From a bacterium (GTDB lineage Bacteria > Electryoneota > Electryoneia > Electryoneales > Electryoneaceae): a stretch of DNA of 8,830 nucleotides. Positions 1-6,297 of this stretch are shown piece by piece; within the stretch, counting starts at the first letter, position 1; every line of letters starts with the position of its first letter. The stretch lies in contig JANQEY010000291.1 in NCBI GenBank assembly GCA_028278125.1, forward strand, positions 1 to 8,830. Direction: 5' to 3'. A program made the translations under genes and the position numbers. The notes under the pieces were generated by a model that did no database searches, was not told where the DNA came from, and saw only the letters and a program-made list of their open reading frames with translations.

Positions 1-63
1 ATCTCAGCATCACTGGAGCCCAAACGATGACGGTGCTAACGGCATTAGCGGAGGGAGTGTAGT

Positions 64-288
64 TTGTTTGGGTTGAAATCCCGGTGCAACGGGCGATGGC
101 AGTGCAATGCACCGACGGTTGTAACCCTGGCTAACGGCATCGAAGTAGCGGAAATAAATAAGGCATTATGTAAAGGTTGTGGGACCTGCGCTGTATGGTG
201 TCCAACAAATGCCATCGGTGCAGTCCACTATACTGACGAGCAGATCAGTTCCATGATAACCGCGCTGTTCGAGGATTACCATGTCTGA
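64..288 (+). CDS. hdrA: HdrA C-terminal ferredoxin fragment (5' part missing or disrupted)
   Basis: The convincing part is 133-288, which encodes NGIEVAEINKALCKGCGTC, then AVWCPTNAI and a tail ending FEDYHV. It carries one complete [4Fe-4S] motif C-x2-C-x2-C-x3-C-P (Cys36, 39, 42, 46 counted from a TTG at 64). It aligns with the end of the ferredoxin domain of the second HdrA in this window ([11 protein letters not shown], then [19 protein letters not shown]). A normal HdrA is roughly 650 residues or more, with a FAD domain and a further ferredoxin motif just upstream; neither is seen here. The stretch 64-132 (residues 1-23) does not look like HdrA. A TTG at 64 with GGAGGG at 50-55 could initiate a 74-residue product, but this may be coincidence. 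The reading frame has stops at 28-30, 37-39 and 46-48. The stop TGA (286-288) overlaps the next gene's ATG region, so the 3' end sits normally in the operon. Assignment to HdrA is confident for the C-terminal part; whether a functional protein is made is not. Confidence 0.55.
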   Translation: MFGLKSRCNGRWQCNAPTVVTLANGIEVAEINKALCKGCGTCAVWCPTNAIGAVHYTDEQISSMITALFEDYHV

Positions 289-763
289 TACCAAAACGAA
301 AAAGAAGGCAAAAAAGAAACCAGCCGCAAAGAAATTTGAACCGAAGATCCTTGTTTTTGCATGTAACTGGTGTTCTTATGCCGGCGCGGACAATGCTGGA
401 GTAAACCGGCTGGAATACCCGACGAACGTGCGACTGCTCAGGGTGATGTGCTCCGGACGTGTCCATCCGTCTCATGTCCTCCAGGCCTTTGTTGAAGGTT
501 CGGACGGTGTGATGGTTTCCGGCTGCCATTTCGGAGATTGCCATTACATGTTTGGGAATCATCGTGCGGTAGAACAGTTTGAAAAGACCAAAGAGCTGAC
601 TAAGATGCTTGGACTTGAACCGGGAAGAATTGCCCTCGAGTGGATATCCGCTGCTGAAGGTCCAAGGTTCGCCCAGGTAATGACAGATTTTGTAGAACAG
701 GTTAGAAAATTAGGTCCCAGTCCATTGGCTAAACCTAATGGGAGGAAATCATCGCAGGCGTAA
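281..763 (+). CDS. mvhD: MvhD/FlpD-type [2Fe-2S] electron-transfer subunit
   Basis: A 160-residue protein of the methyl-viologen-reducing hydrogenase delta subunit family (MvhD/FlpD). By family knowledge it carries a [2Fe-2S] cluster and passes electrons between a hydrogenase, formate dehydrogenase or other oxidoreductase and HdrA. Visible family motifs are [12 protein letters not shown] (Cys28, Cys31), MCSGRV (Cys57), SGCHFGDCHY (Cys82, Cys87) and [12 protein letters not shown] near the C-terminus. Residues 4-18 form a Lys/Ala-rich tail (TKTKKKAKKKPAAKK) absent from the core fold, resembling the linker at the end of the HdrA fusion downstream. Start ATG 281 has GAGGA at 271-275, five bases away, and overlaps the stop of the upstream hdrA fragment by 8 bases, indicating translational coupling. 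It is a clear paralogue of the MvhD domain at about residues 663-780 of the second HdrA. Predicted cytosolic: no signal peptide or membrane segment. Its electron-donor partner is not in the window. Confidence 0.9.
   Translation: MSDTKTKKKAKKKPAAKKFEPKILVFACNWCSYAGADNAGVNRLEYPTNVRLLRVMCSGRVHPSHVLQAFVEGSDGVMVSGCHFGDCHYMFGNHRAVEQFEKTKELTKMLGLEPGRIALEWISAAEGPRFAQVMTDFVEQVRKLGPSPLAKPNGRKSSQA
741..746 (+). promoter_or_regulatory. Strong Shine-Dalgarno before the HdrD-like gene, conflicting with its GTG start
   Basis: GGAGGA at 741-746 is the only good ribosome binding site ahead of the HdrD-like gene, but it lies 43 bases upstream of the first conventional start codon (GTG 790). The HdrD frame is open from 739 (after TAA 736-738). 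The intervening codons encode WEEIIAGVNGLNLADYR, and the part GLNLADYR followed by VNACLECGRC reads like natural protein sequence leading into the ferredoxin motif. The codons at normal spacing are ATC 748 and ATC 751. Initiation at AUC, as known for rare AUU/AUC starts, or a small sequence error creating or hiding a start, would reconcile this. Confidence 0.4.
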
Positions 764-789
764 ACGGACTTAACCTGGCTGATTACAGG

Positions 790-1896
790 GTGAATGCCTG
801 CCTCGAGTGCGGCAGGTGTACGGCAGTCTGCCCAGTCGCCAGGACACATGATTTTTCACCGCGGCGTACTCTTTCGCGTGGTATTTCAGGTGACGTTGAA
901 TCAATCAGCGAAGATGTCACAATCTGGACCTGCCTGACCTGCAAGATGTGCGAAAATGTCTGCCCGGCAGAGATTCCATACTCCGCTCTGAATAAAAAGG
1001 TGCGATCTGTCGCCAAGGGTATTGGCATTGAACAAACCTGTACTCACGGTGGTGTGTTTGAACAGATATCAATGCTGATGTCCAGGACAGGTTTGCAGCA
1101 GGATAGGCTTGGTTGGCTGAACAGTACGTCAAAGGTGAAGAAAAAAACAGGAGACACTCTATATTTCACCGGGTGTTCACCATATTTCGCGGCCTATTTT
1201 GGCGAACCTTATGCCGAAAAACTGCTGGGATCGATGAGTGCGGCAGTGAACCTGATGAACAAGATAGGTGTTGAACCGGTAGTATTACCCAACGAACGCT
1301 GTTGTGGTCATGATATGCTGATCAGGGGGGAAGAGGAGAAATTCCTGGAACTTGCTCAATCCGTTGCTGAACAGGTAAAAGAATCGAAGGCCGAAAGAGT
1401 AGTCTTCACCTGCCCTGAATGCATGGTGACTTTCCGCGATGACTACCGTGATGCCGGGATAGATCTTGGTGGTGTTGAACTGGTTCACATCTCCCAACTT
1501 GTAGAGCCGGAACTGGAAAATCTTGAGTTCAAGTCTTCAGGCAAGAAGGTAACTTACCAGGATCCCTGCAGGCTAGGACGGTACTCAAAAATCTATGATC
1601 AACCTAGAAATATATTGGGGAATATTCCAGACCTGGAGCTGGTTGAGATGGACCATAATCACGAACGTGCCATCTGTTGCGGGAATACGGCCTGGATTGG
1701 TTGTGACGCAGGTACAAAGGTGATGCAAAAGCAGCGATTGGGTGAAGCGGAAGAATGCGGTGGCGAGATGTTGTTGACTGCTTGTCCGAAATGCCTGATC
1801 CACCTTACATGTTCGCAGGACAGTTTTGATAAACAGAAAAATCATTCAATGCCGATAAGAGATGCCTGGGAGTATACATATTCCCAGCTTAAATAA
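790..1896 (+). CDS. hdrD: HdrD-like iron-sulfur protein: 2x[4Fe-4S] ferredoxin plus two CCG domains
   Basis: About 368 residues from GTG 790. The architecture is HdrC fused to HdrB, as in HdrD and GlpC-type proteins. Two ferredoxin motifs come first: CLECGRCTAVCP (Cys4, 7, 10, 14) and CLTCKMCENVCP (Cys48, 51, 54, 58). Two CCG (cysteine-rich) domains follow: Cys129 ... Cys171-Cys172-Gly ... Cys208-P-E-Cys211, and Cys260 ... Cys296-Cys297-Gly ... Cys332-P-K-Cys335. In HdrB/HdrD such motifs bind non-cubane [4Fe-4S] clusters that reduce a disulfide; the substrate here cannot be read from sequence. No membrane segment is seen, so it is probably a soluble partner of the adjacent MvhD and HdrA. The GTG start is uncertain: the frame is open back to 739 and the strong ribosome binding site is at 741-746, so the true N-terminus may be about 13-14 residues longer. 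The gene ends 36 bases before the next ATG. A glycolate/lactate-oxidase-associated (Fe-S) subunit is an alternative, but the Hdr context argues against it. Confidence 0.85.
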   Translation: MNACLECGRCTAVCPVARTHDFSPRRTLSRGISGDVESISEDVTIWTCLTCKMCENVCPAEIPYSALNKKVRSVAKGIGIEQTCTHGGVFEQISMLMSRTGLQQDRLGWLNSTSKVKKKTGDTLYFTGCSPYFAAYFGEPYAEKLLGSMSAAVNLMNKIGVEPVVLPNERCCGHDMLIRGEEEKFLELAQSVAEQVKESKAERVVFTCPECMVTFRDDYRDAGIDLGGVELVHISQLVEPELENLEFKSSGKKVTYQDPCRLGRYSKIYDQPRNILGNIPDLELVEMDHNHERAICCGNTAWIGCDAGTKVMQKQRLGEAEECGGEMLLTACPKCLIHLTCSQDSFDKQKNHSMPIRDAWEYTYSQLK

Positions 1897-1932
1897 TTCA
1901 TCAAGCCTTGACACCCGAAACTGGAGGACTTG

Positions 1933-4605
1933 ATGCAGGAAAAAGATTTGAGAATTGGCGTTTTTGTCTGCGACTGCGGTTTGAATATCGCCGGAACGGT
2001 TGATACTAAAGCGGTTGAGGAATATGCCAATACCCTGCCTGATGTAACGTGTGTAGTACGAAACAAGTACACATGCGCTGATCCCGGACAGAACGAGATC
2101 AAGAACGCTATCCATGAGCATAAGCTGAACCGCGTGGTTGTGGCATCATGCTCACCGAGGATGCACGAACCGACTTTCCGTGGATGTGTCTGGGACGTTG
2201 GCATGAACCCGTACCTGATGGAAATGGCTAACCTGCGGGAGCACTGCAGTTGGGTTCATGTAAACGACAAAGATGGTGCGACAGAAAAGGCAAAAGACCT
2301 GGTGGTCAGTGCCGTTGCACGTGCTCGTCATCTTGAACCGCAAGAGGAAATGACTGTACCAGTTACCAAGGCCGCGATGGTTATCGGTGGTGGTGTTGCC
2401 GGTATCCAGGCTGCGATGGATCTTGCGGAGGGTGGTCACAAAGTTTACCTGGTGGAAAAGGAACCGTCCATAGGTGGGATAATGGCTGCGTTGGATAAGA
2501 CGTATCCCACTATGGACTGTAGTATATGAATTTTGGGGCCTAAGGCCATGGATGCCGGTCGGCATCCAAACATCCACCTGATGACTTACAGCGAAGTAGA
2601 GAATGTTTCCGGTTATGTCGGTAACTTTAAAGTAACGGTTCGCAAAAAGGCTACTTTCGTTGATCAGAGCAAGTGTAATTCCTGCGGAGAATGCGCCGAA
2701 GTATGTCCTTCTTCGACGCCGGATGAATACCAGGAGGGATTCTCTTCTCGGAAGGCAATCTATATCCAGTACCCCCAGGCAGTTCCTTCGGCATACCTGA
2801 TCGATAATGAAACCTGCCTTGGAACCAATCCAATCGCGTGTGGAAAGTGCGCTGATGTGTGCGAAAAGGATTGCATCGACTTCGACATGGAAGATGAGCT
2901 TGTCGATCTCGATGTCGGGGCGATAGTAGTTGCCACGGGTATGACCGTTTACGATCCAACGGAGATCGTGGAATACGGGTACGGTAAGCACGAGAACGTC
3001 ATCACCAGTATGGAATTTGAACGTCTGATCTGTGCCGGTGGACCGACAGAAGGGCATTTTATCCGTCCCAGTGACAGGAAACGTCCTAAACGGATTGGAT
3101 TTATCCAGTGTGTTGGTTCTCGATCCAAACGTTACGGTTCGGAATACTGTTCGAATATCTGCTGTATGAACACCATCAAGGATACTCTGCTCCTCCGTGA
3201 TCACTATCCGGATACGGAGAATTACGTCTTCTACATGGATATCCGTGCCTTCGGCAAAGGCTTTGAGGATATGTATATCCGGTCGAAGGAGGAGGGGGTT
3301 AAGTATATCCGTGGAATACCCGGCGAGATAACCAACAGTAAGGAAACCGGAAACCTGTACATCAAGGTTGAAAATACAATGACCGGCAAGCTCGAGGAAT
3401 ATGAGCTTGATATGGTTGTGCTCTCTGTAGGTGTTCTGCCACAGGGCGATGCTCCACTCATCAGGAAATTGTTGACGCTTTCAAAGACTCCTGATGGATT
3501 TATGATGGAAGCGCATCCGAAGCTGAAACCGGTTGACGCTCCCACACGTGGTGTATTTTTCGCCGGTTGTGTTGAATCGCCGAAGGATATCAAGGACAGC
3601 GTTACCCAAGCCGGGGCGGCGGCAGCAAGAGCGCAGATACTTCTCAACGCCGGTAAAGTAAAGATTGAGGCTATTACATCTCGAATCGATAATGCCTTAT
3701 GTAAAAAATGTGGCAATAAGTGTTCATCGGTTTGTCCATACAGTGCTATCCAGTGGAAGAAGGGTGAATTCCCGAATGTTATTGAAGCTGCGTGTGCCGG
3801 ATGTGGTTCCTGTGGTGCGGAATGTAACTTCGGTGCAATCACAATGCGTCATTTCACTGATCACCAGCTTGTCGCCCAGGTTGATGCTATCCTCGCTGAA
3901 AACCGGATGGATAAGCTCGTAACATTTGCTTGTAACTGGTGCAGCTACGCCGGTGGTGACTTCGCCGGTATTTCCAGGCTGCAGTATCCTGTCCATAGCC
4001 GTCTGATCAGGACCATGTGCAGTGCCCGTGTAACGGAAGAATTTGTCGAACATGCCTTTATGCTCGGTGCCCCGATGGTGCTCGTTTCGGGTTGTCACTT
4101 CGCGGACTGTCATTATATCGACGCGAACAGGGCTACCGTACGACGTGTCCAGAAGGTCTGGGATCGTATGGAGAAACTCGGTATCCGGCCTGAACGTTTA
4201 CAGCTTGAGTGGATCAGTGCCGCTGAAGGACAAAAGTTCGCGGCGGTGATGCGGAAACTCGATGATATGCGTAAAGAGGTGACCGAGGAAGAGGTCAAGT
4301 ATACTATCGAGGCGATGAAGGCTCAGAAGCTGAAGGGACCAGAGAAGGACGAAGCGATGGCCAAGTTAAAATCGCCAAGTCCACCTGAAATTGTTGATCC
4401 GGGTCCTGCACCTGATGGCAAGAGTTGGTTCAAATGTATGTGCTGCGGTCACACTTATCTTGCGCCGTTTGATTCAAAGGCAGAACCGTATGAATGGTCA
4501 TGTCCGCTGGGTGAATGCAAGAGTAACAGTATCCGCAGGCTTCAACCGCCAAAACCGGCTAAACCGAAGAAGGCGGCACCAAAGAAAGAGGCGGCAGCTG
4601 TATAG
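1933..4605 (+). CDS. hdrA: Selenocysteine-containing HdrA fused to MvhD and a rubredoxin-like module
   Basis: An 890-residue FAD/iron-sulfur HdrA if TGA 2527-2529 is read as selenocysteine (Sec199). Domains: an N-terminal cysteine-containing region ([11 protein letters not shown], Cys13/15; [15 protein letters not shown]); a FAD-binding thioredoxin-reductase-like fold with [12 protein letters not shown] (Gly-rich motif about 152-157) and the late [14 protein letters not shown] motif (about 540-553); an inserted ferredoxin (Cys248, 251, 254, 258 and Cys295, 303, 306, 310); C-terminal ferredoxins (Cys590, 593, 597, 601 with an unusual extra residue, and Cys621, 624, 627, 631); an MvhD domain (about 663-780; CNWC 667-670, GCHFADCHY); then a Cys4 module (Cys835/838 and 857/862) and a Lys/Ala/Pro tail. 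HdrA is the flavin subunit that can bifurcate electrons in HdrABC complexes. Sec replaces the cysteine of the DCSI-C-ILGPK motif; methanococcal HdrA is a known selenoprotein. Start ATG 1933 follows GGAGG (1923-1927) by five bases and is preferred over TTG 1930. HdrC follows 11 bases after the stop. Confidence 0.9.
2527..2529 (+). other. In-frame TGA read as selenocysteine (Sec199 of HdrA)
   Basis: The codons around the TGA read ATG GAC TGT AGT ATA TGA ATT TTG GGG CCT AAG, that is MDCSI-Sec-ILGPK. HdrA proteins have DCSI-Cys-ILxPK here, followed by GRHPNI, which is also present (GRHPNIHLM). The frame does not change across the TGA. The downstream frame has no ATG start with a ribosome binding site near its beginning, and both halves are incomplete HdrA domains on their own: the FAD-binding fold is cut in two. 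Taken with the hairpin at 2549-2568, Sec insertion is far more likely than termination. Confidence 0.9.
2549..2568 (+). promoter_or_regulatory. Bacterial SECIS-like hairpin in hdrA
   Basis: GGATGCC (2550-2556) and GGCATCC (2561-2567) form a perfect 7-bp stem around a four-base loop GGTC (2557-2560); T2549-A2568 adds an eighth pair. The loop begins 28 bases after the TGA, within the spacing expected for bacterial SECIS elements recognised by SelB. The GGUC loop matches the loop core of the well-studied Escherichia coli fdhF element. The hairpin lies over the codons for the conserved DAGRHPN segment, so it must satisfy both protein and RNA constraints. No bulged U like that of fdhF is obvious. 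A smaller 4-bp hairpin (2537-2547, GGCC-TAA-GGCC) lies between the TGA and this element. Confidence 0.75.
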
Positions 4606-4616
4606 AGGGATTCAAT

Positions 4617-5084
4617 ATGGCTAATGAACATATCACGGTTGATTTTGAAAAACGTCGTGAACTTGAGAAAATTCTTGGAGCGGGGCATGTCGCATCATGT
4701 TATCAATGTGGGGCATGTGTAGGCGACTGCCCGAGCTCAAGGTTCCATGAAACGTTCAATCCACGTACGATCATGATGAAAGCGCTTCTTGGCCATGTTG
4801 ATGAACTGATACAGCCTGGTTCCGAAATCTGGCTCTGTTCGAATTGTTATAACTGTTATGAGAGGTGTCCCCAGGACGTCAGGCCTGTGGAAGTGATAAT
4901 CGCCTTGAAAAACCTGTGTTCCGACAAGGGTAACGCGTCGGAAACCGTTTCCAAGGTGGCTGATCGGATACGTGAAACGGGCCGAAGTGTGCCGGTAGTC
5001 CAGGCTACTAACCGGATGCGTGAAGAGCTGGGATTACCGCCGTTGAACGATATTGATACAAGTGAGATTAAGAAGATTCTCTAA
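4617..5084 (+). CDS. hdrC: HdrC, 2x[4Fe-4S] ferredoxin subunit of heterodisulfide reductase
   Basis: A 155-residue protein with the HdrC pattern: SCYQCGACVGDCPSSR (Cys28, 31, 34, 38) and LCSNCYNCYERCPQDVRP (Cys74, 77, 80, 84). The length and the VRPVEVI sequence after the second motif fit HdrC, which relays electrons from HdrA to the catalytic subunit HdrB through two [4Fe-4S] clusters. ATG 4617 is preceded by GAGGGA (4605-4610) with a six-base gap; the ribosome binding site overlaps the stop of hdrA, indicating coupled expression. The gene lies 23 bases before hdrB. No transmembrane segment or signal peptide is seen, so it should act in a cytosolic HdrABC complex. Residues 100-155 are helical-looking and charged, without further cysteine motifs (one Cys near residue 101). 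Confidence 0.93.
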   Translation: MANEHITVDFEKRRELEKILGAGHVASCYQCGACVGDCPSSRFHETFNPRTIMMKALLGHVDELIQPGSEIWLCSNCYNCYERCPQDVRPVEVIIALKNLCSDKGNASETVSKVADRIRETGRSVPVVQATNRMREELGLPPLNDIDTSEIKKIL

Positions 5085-5107
5085 ACCGACACCAGGGTGA
5101 AAAAACA

Positions 5108-5992
5108 ATGAAATATGCCTTTTTCCCGGGCTGCCTTATCCCGGTAAAATATCCGTTTATGGAAGTGGCTATCAGGAAAACTTTGCCACCTCTGGGGATT
5201 GAAATAGTTGATCTTCCGAATTTCACCTGCTGCCCGGACCCGATCTATTTCAAGGCGACGGATAATCTCGAGTGGTTGACAATTGCGACCCGAAACCTCT
5301 GTGTGGCTGAAGAAGCCGGACTTGATATCTTTACTATCTGTTCAGGATGTACCGGGACTCTCTCAGAAGCTGTGTTTATGCTAAACGAAGATCCCGATCT
5401 GAAAAAAGAGGTTAATAAACGTCTGAAAAAGATCGGGAAAGAATACAAGGGGAAGGTCAAAGTTCGTCATATTGTAACCCTATTGCGTGATGAGATCGGT
5501 GTTGAAAAAATCAAAGAATCAGTGAAAAAACCTCTTGATCATATCACGGTTGCTCTCCATTACGGTTGCCACCTGTTAAAACCCAGCAGTTTTATGAATG
5601 TTGATGATCCTGACGATCCTCATGTAATGGATATATTGATCAAGGCGATCGGTGCAAAAACGATCCGTCATAAGGAATGGTACCTGTGCTGCGGTAAAGC
5701 CTGCCAGAGCCCGGACCTGCAGGAGGATATGACAAGTTGTGTTCTCGACTCGGTCAGGGAAACCGGTGCCGACTGCATGGGGATGATCTGTCCTTCCTGC
5801 TTCTCCTCATTTGACCTTGGACAGATTGTTCTTGCCAGGAAACAGAAAGGATCGAAAAAATCACAGGATATGATTCCGCCGATGTACTATTTCCAGCTAC
5901 TCGGACTGGCCCAGGGATTAAGCCCAGAAGAACTCGGTTTGAACAAACATAAAATCAAACCAAAATTCCTGACAGAAGAGACAGTGGCGTAG
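5108..5992 (+). CDS. hdrB: HdrB, catalytic CCG-domain subunit of heterodisulfide reductase
   Basis: A 294-residue protein with two CCG domains. Domain 1: Cys9 (FFPGCLIP), Cys41-Cys42 (FTCCPDP, with Pro in place of the Gly of the canonical motif, a form I recall from HdrB proteins), Cys78-S-G-Cys81. Domain 2: Cys154 (HYGCHLLKPS), Cys194-Cys195-Gly (YLCCGKAC), Cys228-P-S-Cys231. In the methanogen enzyme these residues hold two non-cubane [4Fe-4S] clusters that cleave the CoM-S-S-CoB heterodisulfide. Bacteria with such clusters generally lack that substrate, so the physiological disulfide or other acceptor here is unknown. The length matches normal HdrB. AGGGTGA (5094-5100) lies seven bases before ATG 5108. 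It is the last gene of the Hdr run; no strong terminator follows directly. Its relation to the HdrD-like protein upstream is paralogous: both supply two CCG domains. Confidence 0.93.
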   Translation: MKYAFFPGCLIPVKYPFMEVAIRKTLPPLGIEIVDLPNFTCCPDPIYFKATDNLEWLTIATRNLCVAEEAGLDIFTICSGCTGTLSEAVFMLNEDPDLKKEVNKRLKKIGKEYKGKVKVRHIVTLLRDEIGVEKIKESVKKPLDHITVALHYGCHLLKPSSFMNVDDPDDPHVMDILIKAIGAKTIRHKEWYLCCGKACQSPDLQEDMTSCVLDSVRETGADCMGMICPSCFSSFDLGQIVLARKQKGSKKSQDMIPPMYYFQLLGLAQGLSPEELGLNKHKIKPKFLTEETVA

Positions 5993-6297
5993 TGTAGTTG
6001 GAATAAAGATCAAAATCGTCATTAATCATCCAGATAAATGATCGATTGGTTGATGTTCGTTATAAAAATTAAGTAACAATTAGTTTACTTGATTTGTATA
6101 AAATTCCTTCCTACCTTCACCTTTAATCCTTTATCATACAAAAATTCAGCCCACTATGATATATTACAATTTATAGAAATAATTCTATTCACTGTTAAGT
6201 AGTATGTCTTTCCCAACAGTTCGCTCGCTTTGAATTAATAACAGGACGTAAAAAACAATCTGATATATACTTGTAGACCATTTTGACAGGTGATATC
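5993..6297. other. AT-rich intergenic region between hdrB and the double-TAXI gene
   Basis: About 300 bases with no convincing open frame on either strand and clearly more AT-rich than the Hdr genes. It holds one notable inverted repeat (6066-6095, listed separately). Both the end of the Hdr transcript and the promoter of the downstream gene would be expected here. I looked for spaced sigma70-like pairs and for the Bacteroidetes-type TTTG / TAnnTTTG pair: TATAAAA-like boxes occur near 6061-6068 and 6097-6103 and a TATATA at 6264-6269, but none has a good partner at normal spacing, so no promoter is called. Confidence 0.6.
6066..6095. repeat. 11-bp AT-rich inverted repeat (operator or weak terminator candidate)
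   Basis: AAATTAAGTAA (6066-6076) pairs with TTACTTGATTT (6085-6095) across an eight-base loop: ten Watson-Crick pairs and one T-G mismatch or wobble. It lies 74 bases after the hdrB stop and about 200 bases before the next start, beside TATAAAA-like sequence. With a single G-C pair and no U-tract it is poor as an intrinsic terminator; a dimeric regulator site is equally possible. Confidence 0.35.

Noticed and set aside
60..62. TAG as a possible pyrrolysine codon in the first hdrA
   Set aside because: The frame-3 resemblance to HdrA is faint and ends at 132-134 without reaching the good ferredoxin sequence, which is in another frame; nothing else suggests pyrrolysine use.
74..76. Second possible selenocysteine TGA near the left edge
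   Set aside because: The surrounding frame (VVCLG before it, NPGATGD after it) does not match HdrA and stops again soon after; no Cys-column argument is available.
2527..2535. TGA as a true stop, with hdrA split into two genes and a TTG start at 2533
   Set aside because: The frame is unchanged across the TGA, the break falls inside the FAD-binding fold at a conserved Cys column, TTG 2533 has no ribosome binding site, and a SECIS-like hairpin follows.
2152..3204. Long open frame of about 350 codons on the minus strand, antisense to hdrA
   Set aside because: Its translation resembles no family I know, has no ribosome binding site logic, and is explained by codon bias of the strong HdrA coding frame on the plus strand.
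6024..6042. Short inverted repeat ATCAT ... ATGAT just after hdrB as a terminator
   Set aside because: Only five A/T-rich pairs and no T-tract; too weak to call.
6264..6269. TATATA as a -10 box for the double-TAXI gene
   Set aside because: The hexamer 17 bases upstream (ACAGGA) is not a -35 element, and no Bacteroidetes-type pair fits either; in AT-rich DNA such boxes are expected by chance.
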